The position numbers and the translations under genes were made by a program. Shown here in pieces: positions 11,037-21,444 of a DNA stretch of 40,840 nt (position 1 is its first letter; each line of letters opens with the position of its first letter). Where the stretch lies: assembly GCA_902601765.1 (NCBI GenBank), contig CACKOO010000011.1, forward strand, positions 1-40,840. Reading direction: 5' to 3'. This stretch comes from Hydrogenophilales bacterium (GTDB lineage: Bacteria > Pseudomonadota > Gammaproteobacteria > Burkholderiales > Eutrophovitaceae). The notes under the pieces were generated by a model, which saw nothing but the letters and a program-made list of their open reading frames with translations, did no database searches and was not told the DNA's origin.

Positions 11037-12584
11037 ATGCAGTTGAATCCTTCGGAAATTAGCGAATTAATCAAGAAAAAAATAGAGAACTTTGAAGAAG
11101 ACACGGATGTGAAAACGCAAGGTACCGTTGTGTCTGTGACCGACGGAATTTGTCGCGTTCACGGATTGTCCGACGTCATGCAAGGGGAAATGCTTGAGTT
11201 CCCCAACAACACCATCGCACTGGCCTTAAACCTCGAAAGGGACTCAGTTGGCGCAGTTATATTGGGAGACTATACCCACGTAACCGAGGGTGATATCGTA
11301 AAAAGTACTGGTCGGATTTTGGAAGTTCCCACGGGGAAGGCCTTGGTAGGACGGGTCGTCGACGCGCTGGGTAATCCAATAGATGGAAAAGGCCCGATCC
11401 AAGGAACCAGGTCTGATCCGATAGAGAAAGTAGCACCAGGAGTGATTTGGAGAAAATCGGTCTCCGAGCCAGTGCAAACCGGTTTAAAGGCAATTGATTC
11501 AATGGTGCCTATAGGTAGGGGACAAAGGGAGCTCATCATTGGTGATCGGCAAACTGGTAAGACAGCCGTAGCTGTTGACACCATAATAAATCAAAAGGGA
11601 AAGAATCTATATTGCGTATACGTAGCAATTGGTCAAAAAGCTTCGACCGTTGCTAACGTTGTTCGAAAGTTAGAAGAATACGGTGCCATGGAATATACTA
11701 TCGTGGTAGCAGCTACGGCATCGGAGTCTGCGGCAATGCAATATATTTCTGCCTACTCGGGATGCACGATGGGAGAGTATTTCCGGGATAATGGAGAAGA
11801 TTCGCTGATTATCTACGATGACTTAACAAAACAGGCTTGGGCTTATCGACAAATTTCTCTTTTACTGAGGCGTCCGCCAGGAAGAGAGGCTTACCCAGGG
11901 GATGTATTTTATCTACACTCTAGATTACTGGAAAGAGCGGCTAGAGTATCTGAGGCCTGGGTCGAAAAGCATACCGACGGCAAAGTAAAAGGTAAAACAG
12001 GATCACTCACTGCCTTACCAATAATTGAGACGCAAGCTGGTGATGTGTCAGCCTTCGTCCCGACTAACGTTATTTCTATAACAGATGGGCAAATTTTTTT
12101 AGAGACTGATCTTTTTAATTCAGGTATTCGCCCTGCGATAAATGCGGGTGTTTCAGTTTCCAGAGTTGGAGGTGCGGCGCAAACCAAGATAATGAAGAGA
12201 AAAGACACTGGAGGTGGAGTAAGGCTAGCACTTGCTCAATACCGAGAGTTGGCAGCGTTTGCACAGTTTGCTTCAGATCTAGACGATGCGACAAGGAAAC
12301 AATTAGAGCGCGGACGGTTAGTTACAGAATTAATGAAACAAGTACAATATTCACCTATGGAAGTCTGGGAAATGGCTCTTACTTTGTTCGCCGTAAATAA
12401 CAATTTCTTCGATGATATACCAGTCGATAGTGCTCTTGCAGCTGAAAAATCAATGAAAGATTACATTCAAAGTCATAATGACGGTTTGGTCAAGATCATT
12501 TCCGATACTGGCGCTTTATCCCCTGAGGACGAAAAATTGTTAACAAAAGCTATCGAGGGTTGGAAGAAAAGCGGTACTTACTAA
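11037..12584 (+). CDS. atpA: F1Fo ATP synthase subunit alpha
   Basis: A 515-residue non-catalytic nucleotide-binding subunit of F1. The Walker A motif GDRQTGKTA is at 169-177, [27 protein letters not shown] is the highly conserved central block, and [15 protein letters not shown] follows. The N-terminus [17 protein letters not shown] binds the delta subunit. A TAGGA motif lies just before the ATG. It is intact, with no frame errors. Confidence 0.97.
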   Translation: MQLNPSEISELIKKKIENFEEDTDVKTQGTVVSVTDGICRVHGLSDVMQGEMLEFPNNTIALALNLERDSVGAVILGDYTHVTEGDIVKSTGRILEVPTGKALVGRVVDALGNPIDGKGPIQGTRSDPIEKVAPGVIWRKSVSEPVQTGLKAIDSMVPIGRGQRELIIGDRQTGKTAVAVDTIINQKGKNLYCVYVAIGQKASTVANVVRKLEEYGAMEYTIVVAATASESAAMQYISAYSGCTMGEYFRDNGEDSLIIYDDLTKQAWAYRQISLLLRRPPGREAYPGDVFYLHSRLLERAARVSEAWVEKHTDGKVKGKTGSLTALPIIETQAGDVSAFVPTNVISITDGQIFLETDLFNSGIRPAINAGVSVSRVGGAAQTKIMKRKDTGGGVRLALAQYRELAAFAQFASDLDDATRKQLERGRLVTELMKQVQYSPMEVWEMALTLFAVNNNFFDDIPVDSALAAEKSMKDYIQSHNDGLVKIISDTGALSPEDEKLLTKAIEGWKKSGTY

Positions 12585-12617
12585 AAACAAACGAGGCTCA
12601 TATTTAGAGAATATTTT

Positions 12618-13481
12618 ATGGCAGGTACCAAAGAAATACGAACTAAAATCCGTAGCGTTCAAAACACCCGAAAAATAACCAAAGCTATGGAAATGGTTGC
12701 TGCATCCAAGATGCGAAAAGCTCAGGAAAGAATGCGCGCCGCCCGTCCCTACGGCGATAAGATGCGAACCTTGGCAGCACATATATCTCACGCCAACCCA
12801 GAATACAGGCACCCTTTTTTGATCGAGCGTGACACTGTCAAACGAGTGGGTATGATAATTGTAACCACTGACAAAGGGCTGTGCGGTGCCATGAATTCCA
12901 ATATTCTTAGAATGGCGTTGGCCCGTTTTAAAAAACTAAGCGACGAGGGTGAAGAAATCGATGTATGTTACATAGGAGGGAAAGGACTTGCGGCAATGCA
13001 AAGATTAGGAACAAATATAGTATCTCACGTGACTCCCCTAGGAGATAAACCGAAACTCGACGAGTTAATTGGAGCAGTGAAGGTGATGCTGGATGGATAT
13101 ACAAATGACCAGTTCGACCGAGTTGATCTTTTCTACACTAAATTTCTGAATACCATGAAACAGGAGCCAGTCAGAGAACAGTTGCTTCCCTTATCGGGTG
13201 ATCATCTGGGTGCACCAGAGGGGTCTTGGGACTACATTTATGAGCCAGAAGCCGAAGCAATCCTCAATAAAGCCCTGAAGAGATATATTGAAACCCTAAT
13301 ATTTCAATCGGTGGCAGAGAATATGGCTTCAGAGCAGTCAGCAAGGATGGTGGCGATGAAATCTGCCTCTGATAATGCCGCCACCCTTATTGACGAGTTA
13401 ACTTTAGTCTACAATAAGTCGAGGCAAGCTGCGATTACCCAGGAGTTGTCAGAAATAGTAAGCGGTGCGGCTGCAGTGTAG
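12618..13481 (+). CDS. atpG: F1Fo ATP synthase subunit gamma
   Basis: A 287-residue central-stalk subunit that rotates inside the alpha3beta3 ring. Both terminal helices are conserved: [21 protein letters not shown] at the start and the C-terminal [36 protein letters not shown]. The central domain has [12 protein letters not shown]. Start ATG 12618, 33 bases after atpA. Usual length and intact. Confidence 0.97.
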   Translation: MAGTKEIRTKIRSVQNTRKITKAMEMVAASKMRKAQERMRAARPYGDKMRTLAAHISHANPEYRHPFLIERDTVKRVGMIIVTTDKGLCGAMNSNILRMALARFKKLSDEGEEIDVCYIGGKGLAAMQRLGTNIVSHVTPLGDKPKLDELIGAVKVMLDGYTNDQFDRVDLFYTKFLNTMKQEPVREQLLPLSGDHLGAPEGSWDYIYEPEAEAILNKALKRYIETLIFQSVAENMASEQSARMVAMKSASDNAATLIDELTLVYNKSRQAAITQELSEIVSGAAAV

Positions 13482-13508
13482 GGGTCGCTATTAAAATCTT
13501 TAGTTTAA

Positions 13509-14936
<1,428 letters not shown>

Positions 14937-14983
14937 TTATGGCATTTTTATTGTCCCATTTAAATAGAATCCAAAGATAAACT

Positions 14984-15400
14984 ATGGCAAATACAATACA
15001 AGTCGATGTGGTGAGCGCTGAAGAAGCTATATTCTCTGGGGAAGCCAAATTCGTTATCCTCCCAGGAGAAACCGGGGATCTGGGGATATTTCCGCAACAC
15101 ACTCCGCTAATTACTAGTGTTAAGGCAGGATCAGTTAGGATTAAATCGTTGAACTCAGAGGCTGAGGAAAGTATCTTTGTTGCGGGTGGAATCCTAGAGG
15201 TGCAGCCTTCCATAATTACAGTTCTAGCTGACACGGCTATTCGAGCCGAGGATTTGGATGAAGCCAAAGCTATAGAAGCGAGAAAAAAGGCCGAAGAGGC
15301 TCTAAAGAATGCCGTGGACAAACGAGAGGTAGCTACAGTGGAAGCTGAACTATCGATGTTAACAGCCCAACTTGCCATGATCCGGCGAGAGCGCAAGTAA
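14984..15400 (+). CDS. atpC: F1Fo ATP synthase subunit epsilon
   Basis: A 138-residue epsilon subunit, last gene of the ATP synthase operon. The N-terminal beta-barrel has the conserved [26 protein letters not shown], and the C-terminal helical hairpin ([16 protein letters not shown]) is the element that inhibits ATP hydrolysis. It lies 47 bases after atpD. No strong intrinsic terminator follows; a weak hairpin near 15456-15469 is discussed under the rejected items. Confidence 0.96.
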   Translation: MANTIQVDVVSAEEAIFSGEAKFVILPGETGDLGIFPQHTPLITSVKAGSVRIKSLNSEAEESIFVAGGILEVQPSIITVLADTAIRAEDLDEAKAIEARKKAEEALKNAVDKREVATVEAELSMLTAQLAMIRRERK

Positions 15401-15471
15401 AAGAGTCAAAAGATCCCCATTGTATCTTATTCAGATCTTTGTATGAGGTACTGATACGAGAAATCTCGTGA

Positions 15472-15500
15472 TTGACATTTTTCCTTGGTACATCTAGTCT
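15472..15500 (+). promoter_or_regulatory. Sigma-70 promoter of the livJ operon
   Basis: A perfect TTGACA -35 (15472-15477) is separated by exactly 17 bases from TAGTCT (15495-15500), a 4/6 match to the -10. It lies in the 152-base spacer after atpC, about 50 bases before livJ. It would begin a transcript covering livJHMGF and the three metabolic genes downstream, since no other large gap occurs before 24112. Confidence 0.65.
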
Positions 15501-15516
15501 AAAACCAACTGGTTTT
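15501..15516. promoter_or_regulatory. Palindromic operator candidate over the livJ transcription start
   Basis: AAAACCAACTGGTTTT is a 7-base inverted repeat around a 2-base centre. It abuts the -10 element, so it covers the expected transcription start. A bound protein here would block initiation, so repression is the simplest reading. No regulator gene lies next to it and I cannot name the family. Confidence 0.4.
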
Positions 15517-15552
15517 GAGTAAACTAAGAATTATAATACTGAAGGGGCCCGA

Positions 15553-16710
15553 TTGAACCGGACTTTACTTTTACTAATCGTTTGTTGTACATGTCACTTT
15601 GGCTGTTCCTCCGAGGAAAATAGTAGTGTCAAAATAGGATTTATTGGGCCATTAACGGGTGGAGTTTCGGCAAATGGCATTGGTGGAAGAAATTCGGCTG
15701 ATTTGGCCATAAAACTCGCTAATTCTGATCCAACGAAGAAAAACCAATACGAATTAGTAGTTCTTGATGATGAATGCAAACCTAATATTGGCATACAAGT
15801 TGCCACTAAAGTTGCAGCTAACCCTAATATACTTGGAGTCGTAGCGCATTATTGCTCAGCTGTGGCCGTTGGCACGGTTGATGTATTCCACAAATTTGGT
15901 ATGCCAATGATAGTATGGGGTGCGGTACTTCCAAAAATAACTTATGGAAATAGTTATCCGGAGGTCCATAGAGTAAACGGCACTATGATTAATCAAAACG
16001 ACGTGGCAGCGAAGTTTATGGTTGATATGGGTTACAAAACTTGGGTAATAATTCACGATACTACTGATTATGGAAAGGGACACAATAAGTATTTTTCAGA
16101 AAGTCTTGAAAAATATGGAGGGACAATATTAGGGAGTTTTGGCGTTACAGCTGACCAACAAGATTTTAACGCAGAACTAACAAAAATAAAGTCTTTGAAT
16201 CCTGAGGTCATATATTTCGGCGGTATTACGCCCATTGGAGTGCGGATTCGGACTCAGATGGACAGGTTGAATATATCAGCAGTGTTCCAGGGAACATCGG
16301 GTATTATTTCTGATGCTTACATTGAGGGCACAGGGCCCTTGGCCGAACGAACCTTGGCTTTCCGGGAAGGAGATGCCGCAGAACGCTTGCCAGGCGGGTC
16401 AGTGTTTTTAGAAGAATACAAAAAACAACAGTATTCTTCTCCACCTGAAGCTTACGGACCATTTGCGTTTGCAGCCACTAACTTATTAATTGCCGCCATA
16501 GAAAATACTGGTAGTAATCGAGAAAGAATAACTAAATATTTAAACCAAGTACGTAACTACGATTCAGTTATTGGAAAAATAACATTTGATGAGTATGGTC
16601 AAAATATGGTCCCGCTCATTACTAAATTTGTGGTTCAAGATGGCGACTGGGTAATTTGGGAACAAAGTGAATACAAATCGGGGGAGCGTAATCTTTCTCA
16701 GAAACCTTGA
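15553..16710 (+). CDS. ABC transporter substrate-binding protein, branched-chain amino acid (LivJ/HAAT) type
   Basis: A 385-residue periplasmic-binding protein of the leucine/isoleucine/valine type (Peripla_BP_6-like). After a short hydrophobic leader (residues 4-14) and a Cys-rich segment HFGCSS, the mature protein begins KIGFIGPLTGGVSANG, the family opening. DDECKPNIGIQVATKVAA is the next conserved block. Cys18 could be lipidated, but the residues before it are a poor lipobox. The start is TTG at 15553. It is the first gene of a nine-kilobase operon. The family binds amino acids, amides, urea or aromatic acids, so the ligand cannot be read from the sequence; the downstream malonate-type enzymes suggest it may not be a branched-chain amino acid. 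Confidence 0.85.
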   Translation: MNRTLLLLIVCCTCHFGCSSEENSSVKIGFIGPLTGGVSANGIGGRNSADLAIKLANSDPTKKNQYELVVLDDECKPNIGIQVATKVAANPNILGVVAHYCSAVAVGTVDVFHKFGMPMIVWGAVLPKITYGNSYPEVHRVNGTMINQNDVAAKFMVDMGYKTWVIIHDTTDYGKGHNKYFSESLEKYGGTILGSFGVTADQQDFNAELTKIKSLNPEVIYFGGITPIGVRIRTQMDRLNISAVFQGTSGIISDAYIEGTGPLAERTLAFREGDAAERLPGGSVFLEEYKKQQYSSPPEAYGPFAFAATNLLIAAIENTGSNRERITKYLNQVRNYDSVIGKITFDEYGQNMVPLITKFVVQDGDWVIWEQSEYKSGERNLSQKP

Positions 16711-16729
16711 AAGATAAAAATACAATAGT

Positions 16730-17647
16730 ATGATTCTTGATTTTTTAGACCAGTATCTTGTTAACGGTTTAGTGTTAGGGGTCATTTACGCAATGGTAGC
16801 CGTTGGTTTCACCTTATTTTTTGGTGTACTAAACATCATCAAATTCTCACATGGCGACGTATTAATGGCTGGTGGATTTGCAGCTCTTTTGGCCCATCAA
16901 ACCCTTACATCCTTGGGTTCAGAATTAACAATCTTCAATTTGATAGTTACAATTATATTCGCCGTTTTGTCGATGGGTTTGTTAGGTGCTCTGGCGGCCC
17001 GTTTCCTAGTACTTCCGCTTAAGGCTGCTCCTCCGCTAAACACGCTACTTATTACCTTGATGCTTGGCTTAGCAATAAGGGAGGCGGTGCGTTTGTTTTA
17101 TCCCAATGGCTCTAATCCTAAACCGTTTCCTCGACTTTTACCCGATACAAGTACGACCTTACAAACCTTTCAAATACGCACTGATAGTCTTATTATAATA
17201 TTCGGTGGACTAGGTGCTATTTTATTTCTCCATTTGTTAATCAAGAACACTCGATTAGGTTTGGCAATAAGAGCTATCGCGCAAGACTCAGAGACTGCCC
17301 GCTTAATGGGCATCAATTTTAGAAAAATTGTTTTGGGAACATTCGCCCTAGGATCTGGGTTAGCGGCACTCGCGGGTGTAGCGAATGGGCTTTACTATAA
17401 TGAGGTGAATTTCTCTATGGGGTTATTTCTGGGTGTTGTTGGTTTTAGCTCAGCTGTGGTGGGTGGCCTTGGGAGTATACTGGGCGCTATTATAGGCGGA
17501 TTTTTATTTGCCCTTCTTCAAACATTAGGTGCAATTTGGTTTACGGTTCCAGCCTACAAAGATGTTTTTGCATTTATAATTATTATTGTAATCATGGCCT
17601 GTCGCCCTACGGGATTATTGTCAGAAAGCAGCTCAGACAGAGTATGA
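16730..17647 (+). CDS. livH: ABC transporter permease, LivH type
   Basis: A 305-residue inner-membrane permease with about eight hydrophobic segments. The opening LVLGVIYAMVAVGFTLFFGVLNIIKFSHGDVLM is the LivH signature, and RAIAQDSETARLMGIN is the cytoplasmic coupling loop. It forms the translocation channel together with the next gene's product. It starts 19 bases after the binding-protein gene, and its stop overlaps the next start (ATGA). The LivH family identity is clear; the substrate is not. Confidence 0.9.
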   Translation: MILDFLDQYLVNGLVLGVIYAMVAVGFTLFFGVLNIIKFSHGDVLMAGGFAALLAHQTLTSLGSELTIFNLIVTIIFAVLSMGLLGALAARFLVLPLKAAPPLNTLLITLMLGLAIREAVRLFYPNGSNPKPFPRLLPDTSTTLQTFQIRTDSLIIIFGGLGAILFLHLLIKNTRLGLAIRAIAQDSETARLMGINFRKIVLGTFALGSGLAALAGVANGLYYNEVNFSMGLFLGVVGFSSAVVGGLGSILGAIIGGFLFALLQTLGAIWFTVPAYKDVFAFIIIIVIMACRPTGLLSESSSDRV

Positions 17648-18804
17648 TGCATTCAAATCTCAAAATTTCTACCATATTAACTGCTGTGTTAACCATGGGC
17701 GCTATGGCAGTTTTTTTTATCTCTTTTTTATTGGCGGAAACAGAAATTAGTTTATTGATTACTGTAGCACTCGGGATCGGCTTTTTTATATTTGCGAAAA
17801 ACCAAAGCTACTTTGAAAACATGATTATATTTTCAAATCAACGTCCGGTGTTTTTTCATGGCCTAATTATCATAATAATTTCATTAATTTTATCAATTTG
17901 TAAACACGAACATTTTGCATTATTCATGATTGCTTCGGTGACTCTTTATGCAACAGCGTGTTTTGGACTTACCCTGCAGCTTGGCTATGCTGGCTTAACT
18001 AATTTCGCGGGAGCTGCATTTTTGGGAATTGGTGGATACACAGTTGCAATTTTAGCTAACAACAACGTCCCAATTATTTTATCAGTACTGTTTGGTGGCA
18101 TTACGGCATCATTAATTGGTTCTCTATTAATACTTCCAATATTACGAACGCGAGGCCATTATGCCGCTCTAGTGACTATAGCCTTTTCACTATTATTCAA
18201 AACGTTTCTCGAGTTAAATGAATTTTTGGGGGGACCGCAAGGAATCAAAATACCGCCAATGAATCTTTTTGGCTGGTCTTTTAGCGAACCTGTTTTAGGT
18301 GGATCGTTTTATATCAGTTATGTGATTTTGTCACTGATTGTGATGGGGGTCGTTTTAGGCATAACACGACTTGTGGAAAAATCTTGGTTAGGTTTGCACT
18401 TTGACTCTGTGAGAATTGACGAGGTAGCATCGTCTTGTTTTGGGATAAATATAGCTTTCTGGAAAATCACGGCGTTTACAATCGGAAATTTTTTCATTGG
18501 AATATCAGGTGGTATATATGCAAACATGCTAGGGCATATTGCCCCTACTAATTTTACGTTTGGAGATTCGCTTATTCTAATTTCCATAGTGATACTCGGA
18601 GGAATAGGTAATCCCATAGGTGTACTGCCTGCAGCTTTCTTGATACTAGTACTTCCGGAAAAATTACAATTTATACAAGAGTATCGTCTTTTACTGTTTT
18701 CTATATTAGTGATTCTAGTTTTGATTTATCGACCTGACGGTCTGCTTAACAGGCCACTTAGAAAGTTTTATAAAGAATGGGGGCCACCGTTCATTGGAAA
18801 ATAA
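17644..18804 (+). CDS. livM: ABC transporter permease, LivM type
   Basis: A 386-residue permease with about ten hydrophobic segments. It has the LivM features ACFGLTLQLGYAGLTNFAGAAFLGIGGYT and GGPQGI, and the coupling loop FDSVRIDEVASSCFGIN. The region before residue 95 contains extra helices, as in the longer LivM proteins. The ATG at 17644 overlaps the livH stop; the frame is open further upstream but that part reads through livH in another frame and is not coding. The stop overlaps livG by 11 bases. The highly AT-rich 5' third has frequent Ile/Phe codons. Confidence 0.88.
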   Translation: MMHSNLKISTILTAVLTMGAMAVFFISFLLAETEISLLITVALGIGFFIFAKNQSYFENMIIFSNQRPVFFHGLIIIIISLILSICKHEHFALFMIASVTLYATACFGLTLQLGYAGLTNFAGAAFLGIGGYTVAILANNNVPIILSVLFGGITASLIGSLLILPILRTRGHYAALVTIAFSLLFKTFLELNEFLGGPQGIKIPPMNLFGWSFSEPVLGGSFYISYVILSLIVMGVVLGITRLVEKSWLGLHFDSVRIDEVASSCFGINIAFWKITAFTIGNFFIGISGGIYANMLGHIAPTNFTFGDSLILISIVILGGIGNPIGVLPAAFLILVLPEKLQFIQEYRLLLFSILVILVLIYRPDGLLNRPLRKFYKEWGPPFIGK

Positions 18805-19570
18805 ATTATTAGATGTTACTAACTTGACAGTTGAGTTTGGGGGGCTGACCGCTCTCTCTGGTTTAGACTTCCAACTTCGAGAGGGTGAGTTACTAGGTCT
18901 GATTGGTCCCAATGGTTCGGGAAAAACCACTTGTTTTAACGCTATAACCGGAATATACAAGCCGTCCAAGGGGTCAGTAGTTCTTCTGACTAAAGATATA
19001 ACTGGGCTGAACTCTCAGAAAATTTATAAGAGTGGAATTACAAGAACATTCCAGCGTTTACGATTAGCGGTTGGTTTGTCTGTTTTTGATAACCTCGTTA
19101 TCGGTGATACGGTTGATTTAAATACCAGCGTACTTTTCAACTTGTTAAAAAGAAAAGCTTTAAGGAAACAAGTCGACTATCAGTTAAATAAAGTGAAAAA
19201 TATCCTCAAAATTTTCAATCCTGATTTGGTAAATGCAATTTATGAACCTATAAGTAAATTAACAATGATCGATAGGAGGCGGGTGGAAGTATGCCGAGCT
19301 TTAATTAGTAGGCCGCGAGTCTTACTTTTAGACGAACCATCTGCCGGAATGACGTCGGAGGAAACACGCGAATTTATGGATGATCTGTTGGAGATCAAAA
19401 AGAAAACCCCAAGCCTTGGAATAATATTGATTGAACATGAAATGAGTGTAATTCAACGAGTAACCGATAGGTGTGTAGTACTCAATTATGGAAAAAAAAT
19501 TGCTGAAGGAACCTATAAAGCAATTTCCTGCAGTCGTGATGTGCGCGTTGCTTATTTAGGGGAGGACTAG
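18794..19570 (+). CDS. livG: ABC transporter ATP-binding protein, LivG type, with unusual signature motif
   Basis: A 258-residue nucleotide-binding subunit. Walker A is GPNGSGKTT at 38-46, Walker B is VLLLDEPSAGM, and the switch His lies in IEHEMSVI. The ABC signature, normally LSxGQ with LivG variants such as LSYGQQR, here reads LTMIDRRR at 156-163, lacking the signature Gly. The rest of the fold is intact. The start is TTG, overlapping livM; the stop is 2 bases before the next gene. It would energise transport together with LivF, whose own signature motif is canonical. Confidence 0.88.
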   Translation: MENKLLDVTNLTVEFGGLTALSGLDFQLREGELLGLIGPNGSGKTTCFNAITGIYKPSKGSVVLLTKDITGLNSQKIYKSGITRTFQRLRLAVGLSVFDNLVIGDTVDLNTSVLFNLLKRKALRKQVDYQLNKVKNILKIFNPDLVNAIYEPISKLTMIDRRRVEVCRALISRPRVLLLDEPSAGMTSEETREFMDDLLEIKKKTPSLGIILIEHEMSVIQRVTDRCVVLNYGKKIAEGTYKAISCSRDVRVAYLGED

Positions 19571-19572
19571 CA

Positions 19573-20310
19573 ATGTCTACTCTATTAGAGATAAGAAATA
19601 TTTTTACAGGCTATGATGAAGCCGATGTTTTATCAGGGGTTTCAATAAAAATAAAAAAAGGTCAAATCACATGCTTGCTGGGAGCAAATGGCTCGGGCAA
19701 AACAACACTAATACGCACTATTCTGGCTTTGACGCAGTCACGAAGTGGACAAATATTTTTTGATGGACAAGAGATTACTGAAAAAGAGACCCATGATATA
19801 GTGCGACTCGGAATATCAACAATTCCAGAGGGACGAAAAGTTTTTCCTAAGTTAACAGTGAAAGAAAACTTACTGATTGGTGCTATTCTAGAAAAAAATA
19901 GTATTAAATTGTCATCACGTTTTGAGGAAGTTATAGATATTTTTCCGCAATTACGCAATAGGAGGAACCAGATAGCTGGAACTATGTCTGGAGGGGAACA
20001 GGCTATGTTGTCTATAGGGCGAGGTTTAATGGGAGCGCCAAAGCTTTTGGTAATTGACGAACCTTCTCTGGGGCTCTCACCGTTATTTGTGAAAGAAAAT
20101 TTCAAAGTTATTCACGCGATAAAGGAGCGGGGAATCACCGTTCTTTTGGTGGAGCAAAATGTGAAACAAACATTAGAAATTGCAGACTATGGTTATGTAC
20201 TATCCCAAGGTCACGTAGTAGCAGATGGCACTGCGGAAGCATTGGCAAACAGTGATCAGGTTCAATCCGCTTATTTTGGGATTCAAAAAAATAAAGATTT
20301 TGAGGAATAA
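19573..20310 (+). CDS. livF: ABC transporter ATP-binding protein, LivF type
   Basis: A 245-residue second nucleotide-binding subunit of the transporter. Walker A GANGSGKTT is at 37-45, the ABC signature MSGGEQ is canonical, Walker B is LLVIDEPSLGLSP, and IPEGRKVFPKLTVKENL is the LivF-specific segment after the Q loop. It starts 2 bases after livG and ends 3 bases before the M20 hydrolase gene, so the transporter and the hydrolase are in one transcription unit. Confidence 0.92.
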   Translation: MSTLLEIRNIFTGYDEADVLSGVSIKIKKGQITCLLGANGSGKTTLIRTILALTQSRSGQIFFDGQEITEKETHDIVRLGISTIPEGRKVFPKLTVKENLLIGAILEKNSIKLSSRFEEVIDIFPQLRNRRNQIAGTMSGGEQAMLSIGRGLMGAPKLLVIDEPSLGLSPLFVKENFKVIHAIKERGITVLLVEQNVKQTLEIADYGYVLSQGHVVADGTAEALANSDQVQSAYFGIQKNKDFEE

Positions 20311-20313
20311 AGT

Positions 20314-21444
20314 ATGGATAAAAAAAATGAAGCGATCGAAATCACAAAAAAGATTTTGAGGATGAATACAATTAATCCCCCAGGACAAGAGAGAGCATGT
20401 GCGAAAGTTCTTGGACACTTGTTAGAGGAGGAAGGATTTTCGGTTACGTATGATGATATGGGACCGGATAGGGCTAATCTCATAGCGAGAATTGGGGGGT
20501 CAGCAAATAAATTACCTTTATGTTTTACTGGACACATAGATACTGTTCCATTAGGAGCTACTGATTGGAAAAAATCAGCATTCGATGGTGATACGGATGC
20601 TGGAAAATTATATGGACGAGGGTCCAGTGATATGAAATCAGGAATCGCAGCTTTCATCGGTGCTCTGAGAGGTTTAGGTAAAAAGTTGTCGCGGTCTCCT
20701 GGCTTAGAACTGGTCTTTACAGCAGGCGAAGAGACCGGATGTGAGGGCGCTTTTAATTTAGCTGCAAAACCAGGATTATTGGGAAAAGTTGGTGCAGTTT
20801 TGGTAGGGGAGCCAACTGCAAATTATCCCATGGTCGGTCATAAGGGCGCATATTGGGTAAGAGCTAAAACTCATGGAGTTACAGCCCATGGATCAATGCC
20901 AGAGAAAGGCGTAAATGCAGCTTATAAGGCGTCACGAGTTTTAACAGCTTTAGAAGATTTTAGGTTTGAAAATTTACCACACAAGTTGATGGGACAAGCC
21001 ACATTGAATGTAGGAACTATCAAAGGAGGTCTAAACATTAATTCTGTTCCCGACGAAACATCCATAGGGGTAGACATTCGAACAGTGCCTTCTTCACCTC
21101 ACGCAAAAATTAAAGAATCATTACAAAAGGCTTTCGATAAGGATGTAACCCTAGAAACTATTTTAGATGTTGAACCAGTCTTTACCGAGCCCTCTCATTC
21201 GTGGGTGCAAGAGGTGTTCGGTATTATGTCTCCATTTCTGAACGAACACGTATCATCCAAAACCGCAACGTATTTTACTGACGCCGCCGCGTTAAATGAG
21301 GCTTATAACCATCCTCCCACCATCATTATGGGCCCAGGTGAACCAGAAATGGCTCACCAAACCGATGAGTATTGCCGGTTAGCAGCTATTGATGTCGCAG
21401 TAGCAGCTTACGAGGAAATTATTCGTAAATGGTGCAAAATTTAA
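20314..21444 (+). CDS. M20-family metallohydrolase (ArgE/DapE/carboxypeptidase G2-like)
   Basis: A 376-residue two-zinc amidohydrolase of the M20 family. All active-site residues are present: H74 and D76 in GHIDTVP, bridging D106 in GRGSSDMKSG, general-base E139 and ligand E140 in GEETGCEG, E166 in GEPT, and H348 in MAHQTDEYC. The inserted lid/dimer domain (HKGAYWVRAKTHGVTAHGSMPEKG) is also intact. The family removes acyl groups from N-acyl amino acids or cleaves dipeptides; members include acetylornithine deacetylase and succinyl-diaminopimelate desuccinylase. Its position between transporter genes and malonate-type enzymes suggests it hydrolyses the imported compound, perhaps an N-acyl or N-malonyl compound. 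This is inference. The 3' end overlaps the next gene by 16 bases. Confidence 0.87.
   Translation: MDKKNEAIEITKKILRMNTINPPGQERACAKVLGHLLEEEGFSVTYDDMGPDRANLIARIGGSANKLPLCFTGHIDTVPLGATDWKKSAFDGDTDAGKLYGRGSSDMKSGIAAFIGALRGLGKKLSRSPGLELVFTAGEETGCEGAFNLAAKPGLLGKVGAVLVGEPTANYPMVGHKGAYWVRAKTHGVTAHGSMPEKGVNAAYKASRVLTALEDFRFENLPHKLMGQATLNVGTIKGGLNINSVPDETSIGVDIRTVPSSPHAKIKESLQKAFDKDVTLETILDVEPVFTEPSHSWVQEVFGIMSPFLNEHVSSKTATYFTDAAALNEAYNHPPTIIMGPGEPEMAHQTDEYCRLAAIDVAVAAYEEIIRKWCKI

Noticed and set aside
15456..15469. Hairpin ACGAG-AAAT-CTCGT after atpC as an intrinsic terminator.
   Set aside because: The stem is only five pairs and the T run begins about eight bases later, overlapping the livJ promoter. 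Too weak to call.
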